Positions 7,963 to 16,376 of a stretch of 64,000 nucleotides of DNA are shown here, piece by piece. The notes beneath the pieces are model-generated. The model was not told the DNA's origin. It made no database searches and saw nothing but the letters and a program-made list of their open reading frames with translations. A program made the translations under genes and the position numbers. Source of the DNA: an uncultured Clostridia bacterium (lineage in GTDB: Bacteria; Bacillota; Clostridia; Oscillospirales; Acutalibacteraceae); assembly GCA_945948515.1 (NCBI GenBank), contig CAMFBH010000009.1:1-64000 (forward strand), in the 5' to 3' direction. Numbering within the stretch: position 1 is the stretch's first letter; each line of letters opens with the position of its first letter.

Positions 7963-9696
7963 ATGATAAAAAATCTTTCAAAATATATGAAGGGATATTG
8001 GGCAGCAGCAGTTGGAAGCATTATTGCAATGCTTGTTGAAGTAACATTTGAATTGCAGCTTCCTAATATTGCCGGAGATATTTATGATATCGGTGTTAAC
8101 GGTACCGGCGGAAAGCAATATGTAATAAAATACGGTGTTCTTATGATTGCAATGGCTCTTATTGCAATGTCGGGAGGAATAACCTGTATGAAGCTTTCCT
8201 CAATTGCAAGCCAGGGCTTTGCCCATTCCCTCAGAAATGCAACCTACGAAAAAATTTCAACATTTTCATTCAAAAACATTGACGAATTTTCAACAGCGTC
8301 TCTTACAACAAGAATGACAAACGACATAACGGCAATTCAAAACACAATAATGATGTGCCTCAGAATGCTTGTAAGAGCTCCTGCAATGCTTGTAGTTGCG
8401 GCATTTTTCTCAGTTAAAATCAATCCGCAAATGAGCTCAATAATTTTGGTGATTCTCCCCTTTGTTATCGTTATTGTTGCGCTTGTTCTGAAATTCGGAT
8501 TTCCTATGTTTCAGAAAATGCAGAAAAGAATTGATTCTCTCAACAGAGTTGTTCAGGAAAATCTTATAGGTATAAGGGTTGTTAAGGCTTTTGTTCGTGA
8601 GGATTATGAAAAAGAAAAATTCAAAAAAGCCAACAACGACCTTATGGCTCAGGGTAAAAAGGCTTCGGGACTTATCATTACTGCAATGCCGATTATGCTT
8701 TTAATCTTCAACTCAATAGTTATTTTCATATACTGGCAGGGCGGAAATAAGATTAATAACGGCACTATGACAGTCGGCGAGCTCACAAAGTTTGCCAATT
8801 ATTTAATGATTGTTATTATGAACCTTGTTATGGTTTCAATGATGCTCATTCAAGTTGCAAGAGCAAAGGCCTGTGCAATGCGTATCGGCGAGGTTCTCAA
8901 CACGGAATCGGATATTAAAAACAAGGAAAGAACCGTTTCTCCCGCAGGAAAAGGTAAGGTTGAATTTAAAAATGTTAACTTCCGCTATTCAACTCAAACA
9001 AGCGGAGACGACATTCTTGAAGACATCAGCTTTGTTGCAAATCCCGGAGATATTGTTGGAATTATAGGCTCAACTGGAAGCGGAAAATCAAGCCTTGTTT
9101 CACTCATACCGCGTCTTTACGATGCAACCTCGGGTCAGGTTTTAATTGACGATGTTGATGTTAAAGACTACAACATTAAAGAGCTCCGCGAAATGATTGG
9201 CGTTGTTTTACAAAAAAATGTTCTTTTCAGCGGAAGCATTAAAGAAAATATCCGCTGGGGTAAAAAAGATGCAACTGATGAAGAAATTGAAAAAGCCTGC
9301 CGCAACGCTCAGGCTCACGACTTTATTCTCAGGCAGCCCAAAGGCTACGACACCGATCTTTCTCAGGGCGGTCTGAATTTATCGGGAGGTCAGAAGCAAA
9401 GGCTTTGCATTGCAAGAGCAATGATTAAAAATCCAAAAATACTTATTCTCGACGATTCAACCTCTGCCGTTGACACTGCTACCGAAGCGAAAATCAGAGA
9501 AGCATTTTACAACGAGCTTAAAGAAACAACGGTTTTCATTATTGCGCAGAGAATTTCCTCTGTTAAGGATGCAGATAAAATTATTGTTCTCGACGACGGT
9601 AAAATATCCGGAATCGGCTCACACAGCGAGCTGATGGAAAGCAATGAAATTTACCGTGAAATTTATACTACACAGCAAAAGGGGGTGCTTGAATAA
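7963..9696 (+). CDS. ABC exporter half-transporter, degenerate-site subunit
   Basis: 577 residues: six-helix type I exporter membrane domain (about 1-310) then a nucleotide-binding domain. Walker A GSTGSGKS is at 369-376 and the signature is canonical LSGGQ (473-477). The residue after the Walker B Asp is Asp498 where the catalytic Glu is expected (ILDD). The next gene overlaps by one base and has the complementary pattern, so the two should form a heterodimer of the BmrCD/LmrCD/TM287-288 kind with one inactive ATP site. Likely role is export of drugs or a peptide, under MarR control; substrate unknown. Confidence 0.92.
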   Translation: MIKNLSKYMKGYWAAAVGSIIAMLVEVTFELQLPNIAGDIYDIGVNGTGGKQYVIKYGVLMIAMALIAMSGGITCMKLSSIASQGFAHSLRNATYEKISTFSFKNIDEFSTASLTTRMTNDITAIQNTIMMCLRMLVRAPAMLVVAAFFSVKINPQMSSIILVILPFVIVIVALVLKFGFPMFQKMQKRIDSLNRVVQENLIGIRVVKAFVREDYEKEKFKKANNDLMAQGKKASGLIITAMPIMLLIFNSIVIFIYWQGGNKINNGTMTVGELTKFANYLMIVIMNLVMVSMMLIQVARAKACAMRIGEVLNTESDIKNKERTVSPAGKGKVEFKNVNFRYSTQTSGDDILEDISFVANPGDIVGIIGSTGSGKSSLVSLIPRLYDATSGQVLIDDVDVKDYNIKELREMIGVVLQKNVLFSGSIKENIRWGKKDATDEEIEKACRNAQAHDFILRQPKGYDTDLSQGGLNLSGGQKQRLCIARAMIKNPKILILDDSTSAVDTATEAKIREAFYNELKETTVFIIAQRISSVKDADKIIVLDDGKISGIGSHSELMESNEIYREIYTTQQKGVLE

Positions 9697-11528
9697 TGCC
9701 GCCCGTAAATCCCGAAAAGCACGGCTTTGCAAAGCCCAAAAACACAAAGCAGGTTTTTTCAAGAATATTGAGCTACATCGGAAAAAGCAAGCTGCTTCTT
9801 TTTGTTGTTTTGCTCTCACTTATCGGAAACACAGCCTGCTCGGTTCTTGCAAGCTACCAGCTAAAGCCAATTATAGATGATTATATTTATCCCGTTTTTG
9901 ACAGAAACGGCCTTATCAGACAGCTTATTATTCTTGCATTGCTATATGTGGGAACTGCACTCTTCTCTTTCATTCAAAGCAAAATAATGGTTAATATTGC
10001 TTATAAAACAACAAACATTATTCGCCGCGATCTTTTCAATCATCTTCAGGGACTTCCTCTGAAATATTTCGATTCACAAACACACGGCGAAATAATGAGC
10101 CGTTTTACAAACGATGTTGACAATATTCAAATGATGCTTGAGCAATCAATAGTTCAGCTGTTTTCAAGCGTTTTCACCTTTATAGGCGTTATCGCCGCAA
10201 TGATCGGACTTTCTTGGCAGCTCTTTTTGATTTCGCTTGCTTTTCTCGTAATAATGATTGCAGTAAGCGTTAAAATTGCTTCAAAAACAAAAAAGCATTT
10301 CCGTGCTCAGCAAAAAAATCTGGGTATGATGAATTCACAGATTGAAGAAACGGTTGAGGGCATGAAGGTTGTTAAGGTTTTCAACCACGAGGAAGAAGCA
10401 AAGGCTGAATTCAAGGAATGCAACGATGCATTTTTCAAATCGGCATCAAAAGCAAATTTCTATGCAGGTGTTATGGGCCCGTCAATGAACGGTCTTAACA
10501 ACACATCTTATGCTGCTATTTCGATTTTAGGCGGTCTTTTGGCACTTTCCGGAATAATTTCTCCCGGTATTCTTTTCACCTTTTTAAGCTATTCAAAGCA
10601 GGTAAGTCAGCCTATAAATCAGGTAACAAACCAAATGAATAACATTTTTTCGGCACTCGCCGGCGCTGAAAGAGTTTTTGAAATAATGGATATGCCCTTT
10701 GAGGTCGATGATGGCAATGTTACCCTTGAGGAAGCCCGCTCAAAAGACGGCTCATGCTCATGGAACTGGAATGACAACGGAAAGCTTATTCCTGTTAAAG
10801 GAGAGGTAATTTTTAAGGATGTTGTTTTCGGCTACAACGAGAGCAAAACAGTTCTTAAAGATATAAATCTTTACGCAAATCCCGGACAGAAAATTGCGTT
10901 TGTAGGTTCTACCGGTGCCGGAAAAACAACAATAACAAACCTTATAAACAGGTTCTATGATATTCAGCACGGCTCAATAACCTACGACGGAATTGATATT
11001 AAAAGAATTAAAAAAGATGATTTAAGGCGAAGTCTTGCCATGGTTTTGCAGGACACTCATCTGTTCACGGGAACGGTTATGGATAACATACGCTACGGAA
11101 AGCTTGATGCAACCGATAAGGAATGCATTGAAGCAGCAAAGCTTGCCTCTGCTCACAGCTTTATCAGACGACTTCCTGACGGTTACAACACCGTTATTAC
11201 AGGAGACGGCGGAAACCTTTCCCAAGGACAACGCCAGCTTATTGCAATTGCAAGAGCCGCTGTTGCAAATCCTCCCGTTATGATTCTTGACGAAGCCACC
11301 TCTTCTATCGACACTCGAACCGAAATGCATATTGAGCACGGTATGGATCGCCTTATGGTTGGCAGAACCGTATTTGTTATTGCACACAGACTGAGCACGG
11401 TAAGAAACTCAAATGCAATAATGGTTCTTGAGCACGGTGAAATAATTGAACGCGGAAACCACGATGACCTTATGAAGCAAAAAGGCAGATACTATAATCT
11501 TTGCACCGGAAAAGCCGAATTAACATAA
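9696..11528 (+). CDS. ABC exporter half-transporter, catalytic subunit
   Basis: 610 residues: exporter membrane domain (about 25-325), a linker insertion (about 330-365) and an ATPase domain. Walker A is GSTGAGKT (404-411). Walker B carries the catalytic Glu533 (ILDE). The signature is altered to LSQGQ (508-512) instead of LSGGQ. With its partner this gives one competent site (this Walker A/B plus partner LSGGQ) and one degenerate site (partner Asp498 plus this LSQGQ). Start overlaps the upstream stop as TAATG, so translation is coupled. Confidence 0.92.
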   Translation: MPPVNPEKHGFAKPKNTKQVFSRILSYIGKSKLLLFVVLLSLIGNTACSVLASYQLKPIIDDYIYPVFDRNGLIRQLIILALLYVGTALFSFIQSKIMVNIAYKTTNIIRRDLFNHLQGLPLKYFDSQTHGEIMSRFTNDVDNIQMMLEQSIVQLFSSVFTFIGVIAAMIGLSWQLFLISLAFLVIMIAVSVKIASKTKKHFRAQQKNLGMMNSQIEETVEGMKVVKVFNHEEEAKAEFKECNDAFFKSASKANFYAGVMGPSMNGLNNTSYAAISILGGLLALSGIISPGILFTFLSYSKQVSQPINQVTNQMNNIFSALAGAERVFEIMDMPFEVDDGNVTLEEARSKDGSCSWNWNDNGKLIPVKGEVIFKDVVFGYNESKTVLKDINLYANPGQKIAFVGSTGAGKTTITNLINRFYDIQHGSITYDGIDIKRIKKDDLRRSLAMVLQDTHLFTGTVMDNIRYGKLDATDKECIEAAKLASAHSFIRRLPDGYNTVITGDGGNLSQGQRQLIAIARAAVANPPVMILDEATSSIDTRTEMHIEHGMDRLMVGRTVFVIAHRLSTVRNSNAIMVLEHGEIIERGNHDDLMKQKGRYYNLCTGKAELT

Positions 11529-11537
11529 TATATAGTT

Positions 11538-11575
11538 AGAGAGTTTGAATTTATATTCAGGCTCTCTTTTCTGTT
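11538..11575 (+). terminator. Probable terminator of the marR-ABC operon
   Basis: Hairpin AGAGAG...CTCTCT with an inner TTGAAT/ATTCAG extension (one G-T pair), followed by TTTTCTGTTTT. Confidence 0.6.
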
Positions 11576-11611
11576 TTATCAATTTCCAATATATAAATAT
11601 TCAAAAATGGC

Positions 11612-11640
11612 TTTACAATTAAAAACAGCTGTGATATAAT
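11612..11640 (+). promoter_or_regulatory. Promoter of the SPKTG surface protein
   Basis: TTTACA (11612-11617), 17-bp spacer, TATAAT (11635-11640). Confidence 0.7.
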
Positions 11641-11700
11641 AACTTCAAGTATTGGTGTATTGTTTAATTTTATAATTTTCATCATTATGAGGTGTTAAAT

Positions 11701-12249
11701 ATGAAAAAATTAATTTCTGTATTTGTAGCGGTAATTATGGCATTTTCAGTTATTTGCGTTAATGCTGTTGCTTTTGCCGAACCTTCAACAGTTCTCAGCC
11801 CAAGCGGAACAACAAAGGTTCCCTTTAAGCCCGCAGATCCCACAACAAACGGTTCCGGTCAGAAGCCTACTTACTCAGTTGACCCCTCAGATCCCAACCA
11901 TATTACCTTTGTTGCTTATCCTTCAGAAGGTGAAACAATTAAATGGATTTTCCCCGAGGGCGCAGTTGAAGGCAAGGACTACATCATTATCAAAACAGAT
12001 GCTAACACTATCGAAATTAAAGTTCTCAACGAGGATTTATTCTCCAAGGTTTCAATGATGGCTTATGTAACAACCTCTTCCGAACCCGAAGAGGAAACAA
12101 CCGAAGAAGAAGCTGAGGAAGTTGAAGAAAAAGACAAGAGCGGTACATCTCCCAAAACAGGTGTTGTTTCACTTGCAGGTGTTTCCGCTGCCGCAATAGG
12201 ACTCGGCGTTTCTGTTCTTGCACTTTCAAAGAAAAAAGACGAAGAATAA
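11701..12249 (+). CDS. Small secreted protein with SPKTG wall-sorting signal
   Basis: 182 residues from ATG 11701, which has a GAGGTG site 6 nt away; the upstream in-frame GTG overlaps that site. It has a signal peptide (residues 1-26, ending AFA), an exported region rich in Pro, Ser and Thr (about 28-60), a central domain and an acidic Glu-rich stretch. The end is a classic sorting signal: SPKTG (150-154), hydrophobic helix, KKKDEE tail. SPxTG fits the (S/P)PxTG motif known for the Clostridioides difficile class B sortase, and a class B sortase is the next gene, so it is probably that enzyme's substrate. No homologous domain recognised in the exported part. Confidence 0.85.
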   Translation: MKKLISVFVAVIMAFSVICVNAVAFAEPSTVLSPSGTTKVPFKPADPTTNGSGQKPTYSVDPSDPNHITFVAYPSEGETIKWIFPEGAVEGKDYIIIKTDANTIEIKVLNEDLFSKVSMMAYVTTSSEPEEETTEEEAEEVEEKDKSGTSPKTGVVSLAGVSAAAIGLGVSVLALSKKKDEE

Positions 12250-12322
12250 AATCAAGCATTAATTCCGAGAGCCTGACTTAAATAAGAATAAGCCGGAACT
12301 TTTTGGCATTAAACTTAGAATC

Positions 12323-12360
12323 AAAAAAGGCCTGTTTTCTGTGAAAACCGGTCTTTTTTA
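12323..12360 (+). terminator. Terminator between the SPKTG protein and sortase genes
   Basis: A 16-bp imperfect stem (arms near AAAAAGGCCTG and CCGGTCTTTTT) with a TGT loop and T run. Some readthrough would be needed if sortase lacks its own promoter. Confidence 0.65.
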
Positions 12361-12385
12361 ATGTACGCACAGTCGGTGATTATCA

Positions 12386-13162
12386 TTGGAAAACAAAAAC
12401 AAAAAATCGAACAACAATAAAGCAAGAAGAATACTGATTATAATCTCTGTTCTTTTTATTATAATCGGAATATTCGGAATTGCATTTGAGACATATCAAT
12501 ATTATTATGCCTTAAAAATTTCCGAGCCCTCAACAAAACCATCGGTTTCTGAAAATTCAACATCTCCCCTTGCGGACAACCCTATTGATTTTTCATCTCT
12601 TCAATCTCAGAATGATGAAATTTACGCATGGATTACCGTACCCGGAACAAATGTTGATCATCCGATTGTTCAAAGCGCAAAAAACGATAATTTTTATCTC
12701 AATCATGACGCGTATAAAAAAGAGTATAACGCTTTAGGCGCTATATTCACACAATCTATGAACCGAAAGAATTTTAACGATTCAGTTACTGTTATTTACG
12801 GCCACAACGGAAGAAACGAGCTTTATTTCAATACTCTTCACAGATTTCGGAAAAAAGATTTTTTTGATAAGCAGGATACATTTTATATCTATCTGCCCGA
12901 GCGTAAATTAACCTATAAAATTATTTCAGCCTTTAAATATGACAACAGGCATATTCTTAATTCCTTTGACCTTAGTGATGCAAATGTTCTTTCCGATTTT
13001 CAGCAAATGCTTTTAAATCCAAAGTCTATGATGGTGAACAAACGAGAAGACATTGAGCTTGATATAAACAGTAAAATTGTTATTTTAAGTACCTGCATAA
13101 ACGATCCGAGCAGCAGGTATCTTGTTTGCGGAGTGATGATTAAAGATGAACAAACAAAATGA
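12386..13162 (+). CDS. Class B sortase
   Basis: 258 residues with an N-terminal membrane helix (about 14-34) and an extracytoplasmic sortase domain. The catalytic residues are visible: His140 in YGHN, Cys237 in LSTC, Arg244 in SSRYLV. The conserved YAWITVPGTNVDHPIVQ region (80-96) and the long helix before the active Cys are class B features. It attaches proteins to peptidoglycan by transpeptidation at the Thr of a sorting motif. The start is TTG, the only start after the in-frame stop, with a weak GGTGAT site. It overlaps the LCP gene by 17 nt. Confidence 0.9.
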   Translation: MENKNKKSNNNKARRILIIISVLFIIIGIFGIAFETYQYYYALKISEPSTKPSVSENSTSPLADNPIDFSSLQSQNDEIYAWITVPGTNVDHPIVQSAKNDNFYLNHDAYKKEYNALGAIFTQSMNRKNFNDSVTVIYGHNGRNELYFNTLHRFRKKDFFDKQDTFYIYLPERKLTYKIISAFKYDNRHILNSFDLSDANVLSDFQQMLLNPKSMMVNKREDIELDINSKIVILSTCINDPSSRYLVCGVMIKDEQTK

Positions 13163-14516
13163 TGAATTCAGTTTCGGTTCGGGAAATAATGAATTCACCG
13201 GAGATGATTTTATTATTAAAGCGGATTCGCAAAACGACGACAATCCTTTCACTTTAAATGATGGTGATATCGAATCCGTTCCCGTGCAGTCCGATTTTAA
13301 AATAATCGAAACCGAAACCAAATCAGTGCACGAAAGTGATTTTCATGCCTCGGAGCACCATATTCAGCAGGCGCAAGACGGAACTTTAAGAGAATCACAG
13401 AGGAGAACACATTCTCACTCATCACACACAGAGCATTCCTCAAGCCATTCTCACAGCAGTTCTTCTAAGAGAAAAAAGAAAAAAGATACCGCAAAGACCG
13501 TAAAAAGGATTTTGCTTGCAATATTTATTATAGTTTTAATTCTTGTTTTTGTGGGCTTTGGAACCTTTTTTGTTCTTGACCGACTCGGAAAAAAGGATTT
13601 CAGCTCTGAAACAAGCAAAATTGATGTTATTGACGGCGCTTCCAGCTACGATAACGGTAAAACTATTGAATACAACGGGCATACTTATTTATATAACGAT
13701 AATGTTATTTCCATTGCCGCACTCGGCGTTGACAAGCGTTCTCTCGGAAAGGGAAGCACAACGGGTTCGGCAGGTCAGGCAGATGCGGATATGGTTATTG
13801 CTCTTGATTCAAAAACAGGAAAAACAACCGTTATTGCTATCCCGAGAGACACTATGACCGATGTTGATGTTTTTTCCGAAAGCGGAATTTATCTTCGAAC
13901 GGATAAAATGCAGCTCTGTCTTGCATATGCCTACGGCGACGGTCAGAAAACCTCGTGTGAAAACACGATAAAATCAATCAGCAGAATTCTTTACGGAATA
14001 CCGATAAACCATTATTTCGCTCTTGACCTTGACGGAATTGCTCCGATTAACGATGCTATCGGCGGAGTTACAGTAACATCTCTTTATGATTTTACGGATT
14101 TCGGAATTAAAAAAGGAGATTCGGTAACTATCAAGGGCAGCTTTGCAGAAACCTATGTAAGAAAAAGAGATTTGGATAATATTGAAGCGTCGCTGAACAG
14201 AAGCCAGAGGCAAATTCAATATGTTAAAGCCTTTTCTTCTCAGGCAGTAAACGCCGTTATTAAGGATTTCGGAGTTGTTTCGAAGCTTTATTCAACTGCC
14301 TCTTCATACAGCCATACAAATCTTACTCTCAGCAATGTTACCTTCCTTGCATCAACTGTTCTTGCAAAGGGTGTCAGAGATTTTGACACAGTTTCAGTAA
14401 GCGGAGAAATGAAGCCCAGTTCAAATACATCGGACATTGTTTTTGCTGAGTTTTATCCCGATGAAACAGCTCTTTTTGAGCTTGTATTAAGCATTTACTA
14501 TGAAAAAATAAATTAA
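13146..14516 (+). CDS. LytR-CpsA-Psr (LCP) family cell-wall polymer ligase
   Basis: 456 residues. A long disordered cytoplasmic part (1-120) ends in a His/Ser-rich run (88-107) and a basic patch. One membrane helix (121-144) follows, then an extracytoplasmic LCP domain (about 195-390) with the ALDSKTG...IPRDT segment, DKMQLCLAYAYG and the Arg-rich YVRKRDLDN...SRSQRQ-like motif that binds the polyprenyl pyrophosphate. LCP enzymes transfer teichoic acids or polysaccharides from lipid carriers to peptidoglycan. Translationally coupled to the sortase, so both act on wall decoration. Confidence 0.9.
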   Translation: MNKQNDEFSFGSGNNEFTGDDFIIKADSQNDDNPFTLNDGDIESVPVQSDFKIIETETKSVHESDFHASEHHIQQAQDGTLRESQRRTHSHSSHTEHSSSHSHSSSSKRKKKKDTAKTVKRILLAIFIIVLILVFVGFGTFFVLDRLGKKDFSSETSKIDVIDGASSYDNGKTIEYNGHTYLYNDNVISIAALGVDKRSLGKGSTTGSAGQADADMVIALDSKTGKTTVIAIPRDTMTDVDVFSESGIYLRTDKMQLCLAYAYGDGQKTSCENTIKSISRILYGIPINHYFALDLDGIAPINDAIGGVTVTSLYDFTDFGIKKGDSVTIKGSFAETYVRKRDLDNIEASLNRSQRQIQYVKAFSSQAVNAVIKDFGVVSKLYSTASSYSHTNLTLSNVTFLASTVLAKGVRDFDTVSVSGEMKPSSNTSDIVFAEFYPDETALFELVLSIYYEKIN

Positions 14517-14531
14517 CAGGAGATTGATTTT

Positions 14532-15374
14532 ATGAACGCAAACGAAAAAAAAGCGCTCGAAATTGCCGCTTGTAAAATAAGAATCGGCATTATTGAAAGC
14601 ACTTACGGCGCAAAAGCAGGTCATCCGGGCGGAAGCCTTTCGGCTGCCGATTATTTTGCTTACCTTTATTTCAAGCAGCTTAAAGGTCTTGACCCCAAAA
14701 ACCCCAAGGCTCCCGAGAGAGACCGTTTTGTTCTCTCAAAGGGTCACTGTGCACCCGGCCTTTATTCCGCACTTGCATTAAAGGGATTTTTCCCGTTTGA
14801 AGACCTATCAACTCTCCGACATATCGATTCCTACCTTCAGGGACACCCCAATATGAACACCGTTCCCGGAATTGATATGAGCACAGGATCTCTCGGTCAG
14901 GGCATAAGCGCGGCAGTAGGTATGGCTAAAGGAGCAAAATACCTCGGTCAGAATATCAATGTTTACACTCTTCTCGGCGATGGCGAAATTGAAGAAGGTC
15001 AGGTTTGGGAGGCAATGATGTTTGCCGCACACAACAAGCTTAACAACTTCTGCATGGCAATTGACTGGAACGGTCTTCAGATTGACGGTGCCTGCTCGGA
15101 AGTTATGAGTGCCGAGCCGATAGATGAAAAGGTTAAGGCTTTCGGATTTGACTGCATTGTTATCGACGGAAACGATTTTGATGAGCTTGAAAAAGCATTT
15201 TCGGAATTTGAAAAAAGCGATAAGCCCTTTGCAATAATTATGAAAACCGTTAAGGGTAAGGGCGTTTCCTATATGGAAAACCAGGTTGGCTGGCATGGAA
15301 AGGCCCCCAACACCGAAGAATACAATATTGCAATGCAAGAGCTTAATGCAAAGCTTGCGGAATTGGAGGCGTAA
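14532..15374 (+). CDS. Transketolase, N-terminal (TPP-binding) subunit
   Basis: 280 residues matching the first half of transketolase. It holds HPGGSLS near residue 35, KGHCAPGLY, the thiamine pyrophosphate motif GDGEIEEGQVWEA (about 155-167) ending in the Asn of W-N-G-L-Q, and a GKGVSYMEN end. It needs the C-terminal partner encoded 2 bp downstream for activity. The enzyme moves two-carbon units in the non-oxidative pentose phosphate pathway. Split transketolases are usual in Clostridia and archaea. RBS AGGAGA precedes the ATG, 15 bp after the LCP gene. Confidence 0.95.
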   Translation: MNANEKKALEIAACKIRIGIIESTYGAKAGHPGGSLSAADYFAYLYFKQLKGLDPKNPKAPERDRFVLSKGHCAPGLYSALALKGFFPFEDLSTLRHIDSYLQGHPNMNTVPGIDMSTGSLGQGISAAVGMAKGAKYLGQNINVYTLLGDGEIEEGQVWEAMMFAAHNKLNNFCMAIDWNGLQIDGACSEVMSAEPIDEKVKAFGFDCIVIDGNDFDELEKAFSEFEKSDKPFAIIMKTVKGKGVSYMENQVGWHGKAPNTEEYNIAMQELNAKLAELEA

Positions 15375-15376
15375 TT

Positions 15377-16318
15377 ATGAGCGAAGTTATTAAAATTGCT
15401 ACCCGTGACAGCTACGGAAATGCATTAAAGGAAATTGCCGAAAACGGCGGAAACGACCTTGTTGTTCTTGACGCTGATTTAAGCGCCGCTACAAAAACCG
15501 GCATCTTTAAAAAAGCCTTCCCCGAACGCCATTTCAACTGCGGAATTGCAGAATCAAATATGATGTGCGTTGCGGCAGGTCTCAGCACTATGGGACTTGT
15601 TCCGTTTGCTTCAAGCTTTGCAATGTTTGCGGCAGGAAGAGCCTTTGAGCAGGTTCGCAACACAATCGGATATCCCCATCTCAATGTTAAAATAGGTGCT
15701 ACTCATGCCGGAATTTCAGTTGGTGAGGACGGTGCATCTCATCAGTGCTGCGAGGATTTCGCTCTTATGCGTTCTATTCCCGGAATGGTTGTTATTTGCC
15801 CGGCAGACGATATTGAAGCACGCCAGGCTGTTAAAGCCGCATACAAATACAACGGTCCTGTTTATCTGCGCTTCGGCAGACTCGCTGTTCCTGTTTTCCA
15901 TGACGACAGCTACTGCTTTGAAATCGGCAAGGCTGAAACCGTTAAAGAAGGAAACGATGTTGCAATTATTGCAAACGGATTAATGGTTGCAGAAGCTATT
16001 GAGGCCGCTAAACAGCTTGAAGCTGACGGTATCAGCGCTGAGGTTATCAACATGGCAACAATTAAGCCACTTGATGAAAAGACTGTTATTGAAGCCGCAA
16101 AGAAATGCAAAAAAATTATAACTGTTGAAGAACACAATGTAATCGGCGGACTCGGCGAAGCGGTTTGCTCCTGCCTTGCAGAAAAATGTCCGACTCCGGT
16201 TAAGAGAATCGGAGTTAACGATGAATTCGGTCACAGCGGACCCGCTCTTGACCTTCTCAAGCAGTTCGGTCTCAGTGCAGAAAACATTGTTAAGGTTACA
16301 AAAGATTTTGTTAAATAA
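15377..16318 (+). CDS. Transketolase, C-terminal (pyrimidine-binding) subunit
   Basis: 313 residues covering the PYR and C-terminal domains. Visible features are DADLSAATKTGIF (about 33-45), the family Glu in NCGIAESNM (about 55-63) and the ATHAGISVGEDGASHQ substrate-binding stretch. It forms the heterotetramer with the preceding subunit. The genes are 2 bp apart with a GGAGG site in the upstream 3' end. The strong terminator at 16331 ends the transcript. Confidence 0.95.
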   Translation: MSEVIKIATRDSYGNALKEIAENGGNDLVVLDADLSAATKTGIFKKAFPERHFNCGIAESNMMCVAAGLSTMGLVPFASSFAMFAAGRAFEQVRNTIGYPHLNVKIGATHAGISVGEDGASHQCCEDFALMRSIPGMVVICPADDIEARQAVKAAYKYNGPVYLRFGRLAVPVFHDDSYCFEIGKAETVKEGNDVAIIANGLMVAEAIEAAKQLEADGISAEVINMATIKPLDEKTVIEAAKKCKKIITVEEHNVIGGLGEAVCSCLAEKCPTPVKRIGVNDEFGHSGPALDLLKQFGLSAENIVKVTKDFVK

Positions 16319-16330
16319 TTTATTGTCATA

Positions 16331-16368
16331 AAAAATCTCCCGTACTTTTGTACGGGAGATTTTTGTTT
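16331..16368. terminator. Bidirectional terminator between convergent genes
   Basis: A 15-bp perfect stem (AAAAATCTCCCGTAC/GTACGGGAGATTTTT) with loop TTTT ends both the transketolase transcript and the minus-strand radical SAM gene. Confidence 0.93.
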
Positions 16369-16376
16369 TGTTTTTA

